Part shown: positions 22,118 through 33,702 of the stretch, in pieces
How positions within the stretch are numbered: the first letter of the stretch is position 1
How the letters are laid out: each line of letters starts with the position of its first letter
Assembly: GCA_947646735.1 (NCBI GenBank)
Contig: CANTFK010000072.1
Coordinates: 124,001 to 188,000 of the forward strand
Direction: 5' to 3'
From: Peronospora farinosa
Lineage: Eukaryota > Oomycota > Peronosporomycetes > Peronosporales > Peronosporaceae
Length of the DNA: 64,000 nucleotides
Program-made: the position numbers and the translations under genes
Notes under the pieces: generated by a model
Told to the model about the DNA's origin: nothing
The model's database searches: none
The model's input: only the letters and a program-made list of their open reading frames with translations

Positions 22118-25100
22118 TTATTTAGGGCTCCACATGCCAAGACGCGTGTCAAACTGCATCCGAAGGAACTTGTTGTAGCGCACAAGGTGCCGTTTGTCAT
22201 GCATCTTTACGGCTTCATCTACGCATATTATAACCAGTGGCCACACGCCCACAGTTAAAACCCAGAAAACCCGAGGGACTGACTCGCTCACAAAATGCCA
22301 AAGAAGGACTTCATCGGCACCAACGATTCCTGCACGGAGCGTGCTGAGTATTAATTGCAAGCATACCAGCACGGACGCTACGGTCACCCACATGATGTTT
22401 TGAAATGGGGATACTATAAATATACTCTCGCATCGGTATAGGTATCCGCAAGACGAGGCCACGATACAGATGCCAATCGACAGCAGCATACCGGCTTCAG
22501 CGCGATCCATTGCAGCAGCAACAGTAGCTGGTCGGGGCCTTACCGTCATTAGTTCGTTGTCAAACATGAAATCCATCCATCGGAAGTTATGAAATCTCCC
22601 GCTCCCGAAAGCGTTCGGGTCGGAAAGGCTTGACGCTTGAAGAGAAAAACCAAGCAAGCACTCAAAGACGGCAATTGATAGCAACACGGACGGCACATGG
22701 CGTATTAAAAAATAGACGATCAACCGCGGCAGATCATCCTCCATATCACACTCTGCGTTCTTGCGCGGAGTCTTTTTCATGGTGTCCTTCTCGCTTACGG
22801 AGGCAAGCATGGAGAGACTGAGTGCCGGCACCAATACCCACAACAACCAGAAAATCGACGAGCAGCTCAGCTGGGGCGCATGCGGAAAAGGTATAGCATA
22901 TGAGGCAAGGATGACCGTGGCGATGAAAAGCTGCGACACGAAGATAAATGTGTTCATCTGATTAAAATTGGTAAGCACGCGCCGTCCCAGCCGGATAAGT
23001 TCGAGTAGATGGGCCACAGTAGCTGTTGCGCCCGTAGTGGCATCATCCTTGCTATCCACAGAATCTGAGGTACAGTTTCGTGCATCCTCTGGGGCACTCC
23101 TCAGGCGAAAAGCACACGCCAGCGTGTTCAGAATGTGACTAAACTGAATATCATCGTCGGAAAACACAGAAAGCTCTTTTCCACGAGGAATTGGCTTATC
23201 GAAAAATGCTTGGACGCCACCCTGTAATGCCACCGCCAAATCTGCCTTTGAAAATAGAGGTGCGTTGCTTTCTTTCAAAGAAGACCCAACACCCATGACT
23301 ACTTCATGGTTTTCTTGAAAGATAGAAATCATCTCGCTGATCGTTTCTGGCGTACTGTCCGTATAAAGCGACACCAATAATGGCACATTATCCACTTCCT
23401 CCAGGTGTCGCTTTATATCGTCTACACCATGCGGCAGGCGAGCTTTCACGTCCCAATCCGAGTAATTTGAAGTCATGCGATGAGGGTCGGGGCCGTCGCT
23501 GTTAAGTGAGCGCAGTGATATAGCGCAATTCCAGTCCGTCTCGATACCCATCTTCTCGGCAAGTAGTTTGCTTCTGCGCATATTGCGTGGAGAGAAGTAC
23601 ACGAAGCGAATGCCACAAGCATTCAAGTCTTCAATAAAGTCAGGAATATATTGCTTTGGCTGGACTCCTGTTGCAACCATGCCCAAAAAGATCTGGTCAT
23701 CCTGAATGCGCCAGAGCATTGACTCTTTCTCAATGGAGCTCGTGTCGGATGGCTGCTGCCCCGTGGACAGGTCAAAGTCACTTAACGTCAAGTTTCCACG
23801 TCTTCTGGAAAGTGGTGCTGCTTGCTCGCATGGAGGAGCTCCCGTTGACTTAGCTGCTCGTGCCCCTAAGATCAAACCCTGGTCTACCGCCAAATCGTCA
23901 ATCGATTTTGGCGTGGCTGGTGGTGACATTATAGAATGCTTTTGGCGTCGGCAGTCTTGTCCGTATCCCTGATCTTCACTCATGGTGCTAGAGAATGGCA
24001 CGCTATTTCGTCTCGCCATCGACTGTGGAGAGTTCAATTCACTGGTCGTGCTGTCATCTACAAGATACACAGGTGGCAGCGTAGCTCCAGTGGAGCCAGC
24101 ACCGGGTAAGTCGAGAAGGTTGTCGCCATCGCTGCTTGAACTATTGCGGGTAAAGAGATTATTGAGCTTGTGAGGGACAGGAACGTACGAAAATGCAATG
24201 CATTCCAGATCCTCAACGCGCCATTGGTTATACATATCGAGAATGGCGCGTTGTTTCTCATTTGTCAGTGGGCATATGGACTTACCATCCCAATATTCGC
24301 TGCAGTGAGCCAGCGCGACCGTAGGGTGGCCACGTGACAGTAATTGATGGCGATGTGAACGCTTGTCAAGTATCACTGTTGAATAGAGGTGTGACTTGAG
24401 ATTGCCCCGATATCGTGTATCTTCTTGGCCCTGGTCGTGGTGGTCGTTCATGTGTTCATGATGCGCCAGTCGAGGACAGATAATATGAATGGACTGCCGT
24501 CTTTGAAACGTCGTCAAATCATCAGCGATAGAAAAGCCCATTTCTCGAGAAAGGTTTAGCAAATGTTTTGGAAACGGCAGCATTCGAATGTGAGCCGATA
24601 GACGCTGCATGCAGCTTCGCAAATATGGATCCCGTGTTCCTCTATCATCGCCCGAATAAAGCCCTTCATTCACTAGATAGCGCATATTCTCATCGTAATG
24701 TCGTGCTGGGTTTTCGTTGTCGTTTACCATGATCGCTAACCCGATTGGCTTTAGTGACGGTAAGTACTGCTTCCACTTTGGGTCTTCAAACTTAAGTCCA
24801 GTGTCACAATGGCGCTCAGCATGCAGATCTAGAACCGTCGAGTTGTTGTTCTGCTTGTCGTTAAGGAGAAAAATCTCCTCCACGGACGGCGTTTGCTCGC
24901 ATAAAATATCATCGTCGAAGCAACATAACATTGTGATGTTTCCCAAACGCTCCAGCAATCGAAAAGAGCGGAATGGTACAGGTAGATGTCGCCAATCAGA
25001 CACATGTGCGCGATCACAGCGCATTATACGAAAGCGAAGCACAATCCAAAAGTATTGAAGCGACCGCATAATGGCAGATTGCTTTTGAGCCTTTTCTGAG

Positions 25101-26524
25101 CGCAGTCTCTCTCGGTCTTCAACGTCGTAAACGTCGGGTGGCACCAGCACTGTCGCTTTTAAAATCGACGCCATTGCGCTGTCGATACGAGTACTATTTT
25201 CCCTTTTTTTCTTAAATGCCTTTGAAGTCCCTTTATCTACGTCCGGCACAGTCCCCTCTTGTACTTGCTTCTCAGTGTAATCATCGTCGTTTTCTGCAGT
25301 CTCCTTTGACACTTGCTTATTAGATTCATTCGGGACCAAGATGCTGTCAAAAGAGCCTAAGATAGACGCAGTGGCAGCCGCTTCGGCAACAAACAGAACC
25401 AACGGTGTATTGAGTGAGGCGAAACACAACCAAATGCCCATTGGCCCGAGGAGAATGTGCGTAAGAGTAGTTTCAAGCGACCGGTGCTGCACAGCCGCGC
25501 GAAGTCCAATCGCTGCAAGCACCAAGGCCGAGTATAACGTGCATATATACACCGCTATACGTCTTGCTTGTGCCTGCAGCTTCTGTGTCGGTGTCACGGG
25601 CCTGTTAATATGAAAAAGAGCGTTTTCAACATCTCGCACCACCGGCGTCTCCATCACTTCGAATATTCGCATCTCACCACACAACTCTAGTAACAACGGC
25701 GGGTCAAACGTTGCTGTACACCTTGTCATGTCTTTTGCATGCCTTGTAGTCCACGGAGGCAGTTTACATCCTCTTAAATACACCGGCTGTTCTTCATTCT
25801 CGTCCACTTCGACGGGTCGAACTCTTCCCGGAGCAATATCTCCACTCATCAAGCCGACAATATCTCCTTTCACTAACAAATTCATAGGCATTCGTTGCCA
25901 TTGATTGTCTCTGTAGCACGTAACGTAGCTATTCGACGGCAAGAGAACCGTCGGCTGAGTTCCAGACCCAAGCCAGGCGGGTGGCACTTGGTCCTGCTCC
26001 TTCTGTTTCATCTTTTTGTCACTATCTCGCAACATCTGCTGCACTGCAACTCGAGCTCTCTCGGCCATTTCTGCGTGATGGCGACGCTTCTGCATCATAT
26101 TAAGGAGGAAATTTCCCACGGCAGCGGCCACTAGAAACAGCCCTTCAGCCACTGCAGAAGAGGCATGGTCTCTCTCCGCTTCAACAACACGTCTAGCGGC
26201 ATCTGCAAAGCGAAATGAGGCACAAAGCGCCAGCAGCAATGCAAACGGGTCCCGGAACTCTGTCGTCAAATTGGACGAGTCTTCTTTCTCCTGAATTTTA
26301 CGCTCAATGGCCTTGAGTAGACGCTTACGAGCTGCCGACATTGATAGACCTAGTATCGGATACGACGATACATTCGATGAATTGATATTGCTGGTGCGAA
26401 GAGTGTTGTAGCTTGTAATGGGGTCGACAGAGCGTTGGAGAGGGTGATTGGATGAGTTAAAGCTCGAGCGTGATAAGATTTCCCGACGTCGCCACGGCGC
26501 GGGAGAAAGTGTGGGGGATGTCAT
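22118..26524 (-). CDS. TMEM94-like P-type-ATPase-related membrane protein
   Basis: An intronless 1468-residue protein. Residues about 60-110 contain MSAARKRLLKAIERKI; a first membrane pair lies near 110-150; an actuator-like segment has LLVKGDIVGLMSGDIAPG (about 225-242). Two more hydrophobic spans occur near 335-400, then a long cytoplasmic region, and a C-terminal block of six hydrophobic spans (about 1180-1450, e.g. FIFVSQLFIATVILAS and VLVPALSLSMLASV). This layout is that of a P-type ATPase, but the phosphorylation motif DKTG is absent, as in the TMEM94 family, which is reported to act in Mg2+ transport at the ER in animals. Family assignment is by overall layout and needs a profile search. 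Confidence 0.65.
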   Translation of the reverse strand: MTSPTLSPAPWRRREILSRSSFNSSNHPLQRSVDPITSYNTLRTSNINSSNVSSYPILGLSMSAARKRLLKAIERKIQEKEDSSNLTTEFRDPFALLLALCASFRFADAARRVVEAERDHASSAVAEGLFLVAAAVGNFLLNMMQKRRHHAEMAERARVAVQQMLRDSDKKMKQKEQDQVPPAWLGSGTQPTVLLPSNSYVTCYRDNQWQRMPMNLLVKGDIVGLMSGDIAPGRVRPVEVDENEEQPVYLRGCKLPPWTTRHAKDMTRCTATFDPPLLLELCGEMRIFEVMETPVVRDVENALFHINRPVTPTQKLQAQARRIAVYICTLYSALVLAAIGLRAAVQHRSLETTLTHILLGPMGIWLCFASLNTPLVLFVAEAAATASILGSFDSILVPNESNKQVSKETAENDDDYTEKQVQEGTVPDVDKGTSKAFKKKRENSTRIDSAMASILKATVLVPPDVYDVEDRERLRSEKAQKQSAIMRSLQYFWIVLRFRIMRCDRAHVSDWRHLPVPFRSFRLLERLGNITMLCCFDDDILCEQTPSVEEIFLLNDKQNNNSTVLDLHAERHCDTGLKFEDPKWKQYLPSLKPIGLAIMVNDNENPARHYDENMRYLVNEGLYSGDDRGTRDPYLRSCMQRLSAHIRMLPFPKHLLNLSREMGFSIADDLTTFQRRQSIHIICPRLAHHEHMNDHHDQGQEDTRYRGNLKSHLYSTVILDKRSHRHQLLSRGHPTVALAHCSEYWDGKSICPLTNEKQRAILDMYNQWRVEDLECIAFSYVPVPHKLNNLFTRNSSSSDGDNLLDLPGAGSTGATLPPVYLVDDSTTSELNSPQSMARRNSVPFSSTMSEDQGYGQDCRRQKHSIMSPPATPKSIDDLAVDQGLILGARAAKSTGAPPCEQAAPLSRRRGNLTLSDFDLSTGQQPSDTSSIEKESMLWRIQDDQIFLGMVATGVQPKQYIPDFIEDLNACGIRFVYFSPRNMRRSKLLAEKMGIETDWNCAISLRSLNSDGPDPHRMTSNYSDWDVKARLPHGVDDIKRHLEEVDNVPLLVSLYTDSTPETISEMISIFQENHEVVMGVGSSLKESNAPLFSKADLAVALQGGVQAFFDKPIPRGKELSVFSDDDIQFSHILNTLACAFRLRSAPEDARNCTSDSVDSKDDATTGATATVAHLLELIRLGRRVLTNFNQMNTFIFVSQLFIATVILASYAIPFPHAPQLSCSSIFWLLWVLVPALSLSMLASVSEKDTMKKTPRKNAECDMEDDLPRLIVYFLIRHVPSVLLSIAVFECLLGFSLQASSLSDPNAFGSGRFHNFRWMDFMFDNELMTVRPRPATVAAAMDRAEAGMLLSIGICIVASSCGYLYRCESIFIVSPFQNIMWVTVASVLVCLQLILSTLRAGIVGADEVLLWHFVSESVPRVFWVLTVGVWPLVIICVDEAVKMHDKRHLVRYNKFLRMQFDTRLGMWSPK

Positions 26525-27060
26525 TAGAAAGACAAGACGCAGAGGTACAAGATGAGATGGGTATGGAAAATTATTAGTTGAGATGGAGGTACAAGGTGAG
26601 GATACGACAAAGATAATGGCGCCACGCGCGAACGACCACAGTGCGCATTTGCAGAGTGATTGTCAGGTTTCCTTACAATCATAAACTACAATTATAGCCA
26701 CATATTTTACAGTTTCGATTTCAGATTAATTTTTGTCAACTGAAAAATACGATGCACTGCTTGCTTTTCGAACGACACATCGGCTACCTATTATTGGAAA
26801 ATTTCATAGACTTTGAAATTAGCGGTGTGTCGTAAGCGCCTGGAGACGAATCGCTTTTAGACGACGAGGCTGGCTGTAAGTCTTGTTTTTGGTAGATCTT
26901 GCGCGTCAAAAGCGACACTATGTAAGCCTTGCAAGCTGTAACGGGCTAAAAGTTACACGGTTCGTTAAGTATTCGATACTTCACGGGAAGGCCTTAATGG
27001 GCACGAGGTATCTTAGGCCTGCCATTTGGGTGTGGCCCATCAATGTGGCACATCTTCTTG
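26525..27060. other. Upstream region of the TMEM94-like gene and degraded repeat
   Basis: No ORF of note. The last 60 bp (CCCATCAATGTGGCACATCTTCTTG) resemble the tail of the 170-bp tandem unit that follows, so the array once extended left. Confidence 0.55.
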
Positions 27061-27560
27061 AATGTGATATTCATGGATGAGCTCACACTCAACAGGGATG
27101 ACGCCCAGTTGGGAATAGGCGTCATGATGACGTCACAGACGGACGTCACTAGCGAGCTTAAATATGTTTTAAGGTCGCACGTAGGGATACGCTCCTAAAA
27201 AGACGCACATTAATGTGACCCACCCTCGTGAATGTGATATCTATGGATGGGCTCACACTCAACAGGGATGACGCCCAGTTGGGAATAGGCGTCATGATGA
27301 CGTCACAGACGGACGTCACTAGCGAGCTTAAATATGTTTTAAGGTCGCACGTAGGGATACTCTCCTAACGAGACGCACATTAATGTGACCCACCCTCGTG
27401 AATGTGATATTCATGGATGAGCTCACACTCAACGGGGATGACGCCCAGTTGGGAATAGGCGTCATGATGACGTCACAGACGGACGTCACCAGCGAGCTTA
27501 AAAATATTTTTAAGCTAGCACGTAACGATACGTTTTTAAAAAGACGCGTATTATATCTTT
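27061..27560. repeat. Tandem array, three copies of a 170-bp unit
   Basis: Units begin AATGTGATAT at 27061, 27231 and 27401. Each holds GGGATGACGCC paired with GGCGTCAT (a hairpin) followed directly by GATGACGTCAC, a perfect CRE-type TGACGTCA palindrome. Copies 1 and 2 are nearly identical; the third diverges at its end. Similar to a tandemly amplified MITE. Confidence 0.92.
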
Positions 27561-27951
27561 GCATAATTAACCAGTCAGTAGTTAATTTTATATTTAGTTT
27601 ATTAAATTATATATAAATCAGTATTGAATCTACTAAACATTGCACACTGCGCACGAGAAGCTGTATAAGCTTTAGCGTGTCGTAAGTGAGGTACCCCTTA
27701 ATTGTTTGTTGCGCGGTTCGCATAAAAGCGACCGGCAACGGCTGGTATAGTGCTTAAGCGCCGACCACCACCACCGCACGCGGGGGGTAAGACGGTCTAA
27801 AAGCTTCCTCACGCTGCTTGAAAGTGTGTGCCCGCGTAATACGTGGCAGCTTCTTTTCGAAGTGCCCGTCTACGCTTGGTAGCACTAGTAGTCCTTCGCA
27901 CGACCCGTCTCTCTGAGCGTGCGTGTGGATACGGATGTCTTTTAACGTGGA

Positions 27952-28545
27952 TTGGGGTACTTTATCTCACATAAAACCAACACCATAGGAAGTTGGCAGA
28001 GCACTTGGTGCAGGGACTTGGTGAACAAGCCCTGGCCAACCTCTTGCATTGTTCTTGCCATATCAAATTTGCATGGCAAAGTTTCAGAGTGGGCTTACTC
28101 TGCGCTGATGGCAAACACTGATGCGTTTCCATCATGGGGCATTTTAAAGTCAAAGATTCGCGCCATGTATCAGCCGCCTAACAATGGAGCGTTACTTCAG
28201 GCGCGCTTCTTTGGAGCACGACAGGTGAAACGCTCTCTGCAAGAGTATGTGCAGTAGATGCGATCGATGTCGGCTTTCATTAATGTAGGTCCGATACCGG
28301 AACGCGTTAAGGTGCCTACGTTCATGAACGAACTACGGCGCGGCCCATCGCGTCAGGCCCTTTTTCGAAAGGTGCCAACGACGATGGAGGAGGCGATTGA
28401 AATTGTCATGGTTGAGGAGCAATCCTACATCAGTGCCTCGGTGACAGCCTTCTATAAGCCGTCGGCCGAGAGGTCAGATGCCACCCCAATGGAGTTAGGC
28501 AATGCAGACGTGTTCTGCTACAATGCGGCAAACGCGACCATATGA
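27952..28545 (+). pseudogene. gag: Gypsy gag
   Basis: Two in-frame pieces separated by a TAG at 28255-28257. Capsid-like region ISNLHGKVSEWAYSALM through LQARFFGARQVKRSLQEYVQ, then FMNELRRGPSRQALFRKVP. The knuckle zone (CYN.. near 28516) is truncated by a frameshift. Non-functional. Confidence 0.8.
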
Positions 28546-28758
28546 TGGCTCGCTGCTATGCCAAACTTGCTGATGGTGCTAAGGCAGCCAGCAAGAAGGC
28601 TCCCTGCCCGAAGGGAGGTGCGCAGAATCAGCGGGCACGACGCACGGGTTCAGCACCTGCCAATGATGGGTCGGGAAATGCGGGAGCGCAGTAGGGGCGG
28701 GATACCCTACTGTCGAGGACTCTGAAGCTACCCCTATGTTCAGAGTTATCAAAAAAAA

Positions 28759-29948
28759 ATGGGTAGCATAGTCCCTGAGGTACCGAAAGATCGGACCTCA
28801 GCTCTTTTGGTCTATAGCGCTCGTGTACGAGGCTATGACCAAGTGATGACCCTTCTCGTAGATTCGGGTGCATCACAAAACTTTGTGAAACTCGCGACTC
28901 TGAAAAAGAGACCGGCGAGTTATAAGTTGCTTTTCCAGGACAACAAGCGAGAAGAGGCGATCGTTCTTTAGCGAACGGCGCGCTCTTTAAATCGGAGGGA
29001 GTTTAAATTGAACTCGCCTTCAGTTTCAGTGACTTCTTTTGCAAGGATAAGCTCACTGTGCTAGGTATGGAGAGTCCGTATGACCTCATACTAGGCATGC
29101 CTTGGTTGGATAAACACCAACCATGGATAGACTGGCGTACACGCACAGTCGCTAGCTCTACGCAAGACACCGGGAAGGATGTGCTCTTGCGAGAGGTTTA
29201 TGCGATTGATGCTGTGTCCAACACACAGTCGAGGGTTTGTCAATCGGCACCAGGAACCACCCAGCTCGTGAAGCCTGGAGTAGTTAAAAGTGTCCTGACA
29301 GAAAGTCACGTGACACAAATGTCTACCCATTTCGAGGAGACTGGTGTAGTGAATGGGATGAGAACAAGTAGTCATGCGTCCAATAGTCCTGCACAGAGCC
29401 AAGAGCCTGTGGTAGTGGATAGTGGGATGACAAGAAGTCAAGCGCCACAAGAACCGGCACAGAGCCATGAGCCTGGTGCGATTGGAAGGAGTGCGTTAGC
29501 TAATACAGCAACAACACCTTCTTCCAGGTCAAAGGTCATGGTGACTCGAACAACGAGAACCAGACGTATTAAGACGATCAAGCGCACGTCGAAACGAGTG
29601 ACCCTAGGATCAGTCTCGGTCCAAGAGGACGGACCTATGAACGAATTGTTCGAGGTCGTCGAATACAAGATGCCGGAGACATCCACAGTTGAGGTGCTCC
29701 AACTTGTCTTGGCATCTGCCGAGGAGATAGTAAATCTCTCGCGAGATGACGTGGGATCAGTTCCTGTCCGAACTAAAGGAAGGAAAGATCCACGAGATAG
29801 TCGCACCAGTTCCAGAAGAGAACGTGGTGAACTGTTGCTCGTCGTCCACAATGGACGAGAGCGTCTTGTAAACCGACAAAAAACGCTTCTCAAGGCTGGA
29901 AGCCTTAAAGGACAGTCCGGTCTTCGATGTTCTGTGGAATTACCGTGA
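28759..29948 (+). pseudogene. Gypsy protease and protease-RT linker
   Basis: Protease active site LLVDSGASQNFV (about 28852-28887), a stop near 28969, then the flap-side motif ESPYDLILGMPWLDKHQPW (about 29070-29125) in the next frame. The linker (29160-29900) is Ser/Thr-rich with imperfect repeats around EPAQSHEPG and QSQEPVVVDSG. The retroviral-type aspartic protease would mature the polyprotein. Confidence 0.8.
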
Positions 29949-29949
29949 T

Positions 29950-31330
29950 GTGTTTCCAGCAGAAGTGCCGAGCCGCCTACCGGCCGATAGGGGCATCAGG
30001 CACGAGATTGACCTGGAACCTGGCACCAAGTATTGTGTGAACATGCAATGGCCGTTGCCAAAGGAACAAGTCCATTATATCGATGAGTTCTTCGGCAAGC
30101 GAGCCAAAGCGGGACATGTACGTGAGAGCAAGTTGCCTCACTGCAGCCCGACCTTCTTTGTGCGTAAAGCAACAGGTGGATGGCGCGTGGTTCATGCTTA
30201 TAATAAGCTGAACACGGCCACCATTCCGGCTCAAACGCCGATCTTGCGAAAAGATGTCATGTTGAACTCCATGGGAAAGTCAACTATCTTTTCCGCGTTG
30301 GATCTGAAGGATGGCTACTATCAGGTTCTCATGCGAGATACCGATGTAGCCAAAACGGCAGTAAGCAACCTAAGAGGTGTGCTGTGGGAGTGGCTTGTGA
30401 TGCCACAAGGGTTGAAAAATGCTCCGGCAACATTCAACCGATTGGTAGCTCGCGTGATGCGTCAGCACTGTGCCTACGCGTCCCATTACTTTGACGATGT
30501 ATTCGTGCATAGTAGGGCGGAGGAAGGTCTGAGCGCGATAGAGTCGCACAAGCGTCATTTAGAGAGAGACGCTGTGTTGCAGACTCTGGGTGGCGCCCAA
30601 TTATACTTTAACTTGCAAAAGTTCGTAATAGGGGTCCCCGAGATACCTGTACTGGGCTGCATCGTAGGTGCACATGGTGTACGAGCAGACCCAGAAAAGG
30701 TAAAGGCGGTAAAGGAATGTCCAGTCCCACGTCCTGTGAAGGATCTACGCCAATTCCTTGGGCTTGCTAATTACTTGCATAAGTACAGAAAGTATTATGC
30801 GGAGCAGACTAAGCCATTGTCTGACCTTTCGAAAAAGGATGCAGCATGGACTTGGTCAAAGAAGCAAGAAGATGCGTTCACTTTAGTGAAGAAATCTCTT
30901 GTAGAGGCACCTTTCTTGGCACTGACAGACGCGGATAAGCCCTTTAGCGTCGTCTGCGATGCAAGCAAAATTGCAATCGGCAGCGCGTTCATGCAGAAGG
31001 ATGACAACGGCGTTGACCATGTCATTTCGTATCAGTCTCGGCTTTCAAAAAGCCGCAGAGCTGAAAATTACCCTGTGCATGACAAGGAGCTACTTTCAAT
31101 TAAGTATGCCCTTGTAAAGTTTCGGGTGCAACCCTTGGGCACCGAACCTTTTTGTGGTTTATACGGATCACGCATCAATGCGAACCGCTGTAAATTCACC
31201 GCACCTCTCGCCGAGAATGGCGAGATGGCTAACATTCTTCTCTGAATTTAATTTCAAAGTTGAATATAAGCCGGGTAAGTCGAATTTCTTGGCTGACGCG
31301 TTATCGCGCAGACCAGACTTCGAGGCAAGA
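29950..31330 (+). pseudogene. pol: Gypsy reverse transcriptase and RNase H
   Basis: Long open frame with GIRHEIDLEPGTKYCV, FSALDLKDGYYQVLM, WLVMPQGLKNAPATFNRL, and the catalytic box YFDDVFVHS (about 30489), so the polymerase aspartates are present. The RNase H starts at FSVVCDASKIAIGSAF (about 30950). A frameshift near 31150 moves the end of RNase H (YTDHASMRTAV, FLADALSRRPD) to the next frame. Confidence 0.9.
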
Positions 31331-32400
31331 CACCAGGAAAGTGTGTCTCGTGCGAAAGCACAAGGTGAGTCGTCAACATTGGCAGCCATGAAGGCCTACC
31401 ATGTGACGAGCTCAATGGCCTCCGATGTAAAGGAGTGCTACAGTCAGGACGAACATTGTCTCCTGCTGTTGGATCATTTTGGTGGACGAAAGGTTACCCT
31501 TCCGTCGCACCTCAAAGCGAAACTAAATCGCTTTAGTTACAGTGATGGCCTGTTATGGCATCAAGTGTCACCTTGTGATCCCTTGAGAATCTATGTCCCT
31601 CATGACACAGATCTCAAGCTGATGATACTTCACAAGTGCCATGATGCGCCATCTAGTGGGCATCTGAACCGTGAAAAGACATTCTTACGAGTGTCAGAGG
31701 AATTTTGGTGGCCCCACCTATACCGGTGGGTGGCCAACTATATTCGCTCTTGCGAAGAGTGTCAGCGCATAAAGCCTGCACCTTCGATCAGTGCGCCACT
31801 GAACTCACTGCCGATTCCAACTGAATGTTGGAAGTCGGTCAGTTTGGACTTCATGTTTGGCTTACTGCCTGACCATAAAGGCAGGACGGGGCTCGTTGTC
31901 TTTGTAGACTGACTGAGCAAGATGGTGCATTTGGCACCATGTAGCACCAAGATCCCAGGAAAAGAGGCTGCCCTCTTGTTTCTGGATCACGTATCGACTA
32001 CACGGGATGCCCGAGTCCATAGTATCGGACCGGGATCCGCGTTTTACGTCGGGTTTTTGGCGACATGTGTTTGAGCTGCTGGGAAACAAGCTCCACATGT
32101 CAACCGCTGATCATCACCAAACGGATGGCCAAACAGAACGGGCCAATCGAGTCGTGGCGGATGTGTTGCGTATCCTAAAGAATGGAGCAAGCAATTGCCA
32201 TTCGTGGAGTTTGCTATTAATAACAGTGTTTACGCCAGTACGGGTAAAACACCGTTTTACATTAACGGACTGCGTCATCCTCGAACGCCAGTCTCGTTTG
32301 TACGCAGCCCGAGTCTTAGTGGGGGAGGGCCCCTCACTTCGCTCGGTGCGAATGCCAAAAAGGGCCAAAGTTGCCCTAATGACACTTCTAGTTTAGCATT
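31331..32400 (+). pseudogene. Gypsy integrase
   Basis: Zinc-binding part with HDAPSSGHLNREKT and CEECQRIKPA (about 31640-31780). Core residues: D in SLDFMFGL (31847), then a TGA at 31909-31911, D in SDRDPRF (32020) after a frameshift, E in TERANRV (32137). Another frameshift near 32195. Inactive. Confidence 0.88.
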
Positions 32401-33367
32401 GGTCACGGCACCTATAGGTGTCAATGAGGAGGCACGGCCGGAAATTCCAGTGCCCCTAGACGATGACACTATAGTGTTATCAACAGCGTCGACCCATAAA
32501 CGACCTCTTGGAGGCGTCATAGGCGATCCGGATGCTAAAAGCGTGAGCGAAGCTCAGCGCTTTGTGGATGAGCGATTAGCCATCACACGTAAAGTCCGTG
32601 ACGCGATGGCAAGCGCACAGGACAAGCAAAAACAATATGCAGACCAGCATGGTCGCAAAAACAGTGAACACTTTAGTGTTGGGGACAAAGTGCTATTAAG
32701 TACTGCTACCCTACCTAAAAATGCAATTTCTGTACTACCTGGTGGTACTACTAAGCTGTTACCCCGATTCATTGGGCCCTTTACAGTGGTTGAAGAAGTT
32801 GGAGACCTAAAATGTAGGTTCAATCTCCCACCGTGTATGAAGACGCACCCCGTATTTTACGTGGATTGTTTGAAACGGTATGTATATCCACAAGAGATCA
32901 CATATCCGCATCAGTCTAACGAGACCGATGGTGACGCCGATTATGAGTTGATCGTCGTTGCCGATCAGGCGACGGGGAAGGTAAACGACTTTCCGTGTAC
33001 GAGACCGACGACAGAGGACTCCGTGATCGATGAGGACTTCGCGTTAAACGCCGGTTTCTTATTTATAGCCGCTCGTGTATGTCCAAACGGGCCTCAGGCG
33101 TTCATACCCGCGTCTAACGCGAAGTCCTCATCGAGGATCTCTCGTATTTACAGAGTGTAGATCCGAAGTCAGTCGCGAGACTTGCCTCGAGAGATCCGCC
33201 ACCTCTTTCTTCAGCGCAGCGATCTCTGCCTGCGACTGAACAACTACAGAATAGGCAGACGTTAATGTTTAGGCGTAATCGCCGCTCCTATCGGGCGGCA
33301 CCTGTGTTGGTGAATGCGGGTGGGAACACACGCTTCCTTGTTGGAAGGCTGTTGGCCTACCGCTATG
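32401..33367 (+). pseudogene. Integrase C-terminus, linker and start of chromodomain
   Basis: GDKVLLSTATLPKN and KLLPRFIGPFTVVEEV (about 32680-32800) are the integrase C-terminal domain, followed by HPVFYVDCLKRYV. After a foldback at 33027-33134 the frame MFRRNRRSYRAAPVLVNAGG...RFLVGRLLAYRYV (33264-33370) is the usual lead-in to a Gypsy chromodomain, cut off by the LTR at 33368. Confidence 0.75.
33027..33134. repeat. 24-bp inverted repeat with 60-bp loop
   Basis: TCGATGAGGACTTCGCGTTA at 33027 and its reverse complement ending at 33134 form a 24-bp stem with one mismatch. Confidence 0.92.
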
Positions 33368-33684
33368 TGTAGCAGGCTAAGGACCCGTTACCGTCTTACA
33401 CTAAGGGGGCGCTGAGGAAGCGCTCTTAATTAACTCGTAAAAATAATTCTGTTTAGTTTTGTTTTGTTTTATTTCGCAGTAAGTGCGAAGATGTACCCTA
33501 GCTCATGGGATCCACTCAATACGGAAGTCAATTTATTATTGACTAATTATCGGGTCTGGTACCCCAAAAATAAACCAATAATAAAATGACGCGCAGTATC
33601 CGCTAATCGGATACTGCCCTATGCCTACTTATGTAATTATGTATTATCCCTATAACTACTAATGTAATAGGTTGCCCCATTACA
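33368..33684 (-). repeat. 3' LTR, family B (317 bp)
   Basis: Starts TGTAATGGGGCAACC at 33684 and ends GCTACA at 33368; contains the 10-bp stem GCAGTATCCG/CGGATACTGC at 33593-33617. Similar to the fragment at 17827 and to 38694-39022. Confidence 0.8.
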
Positions 33685-33702
33685 TCACCCCCCCCCTCTC
33701 TT
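33685..33702 (-). other. Polypurine tract
   Basis: Minus strand AGAGAGGGGGGGGTGA directly before the 3' LTR; expected primer for plus-strand DNA synthesis. Confidence 0.75.

Larger units (their letters stand above)
27600..33367 (+). mobile_element. Ty3/Gypsy element, plus strand, decayed and 3'-truncated
   Basis: A primer-binding-like TGGTAGCACTAG at about 27877 follows an LTR end (tentatively at 27874; LTR start unclear, here set at 27600). Gag, protease, RT, RNase H, integrase and the beginning of a chromodomain follow in order with many frameshifts. The element is cut at 33367 by the family B LTR of the next, oppositely oriented element, so no 3' LTR is present. Confidence 0.85.
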
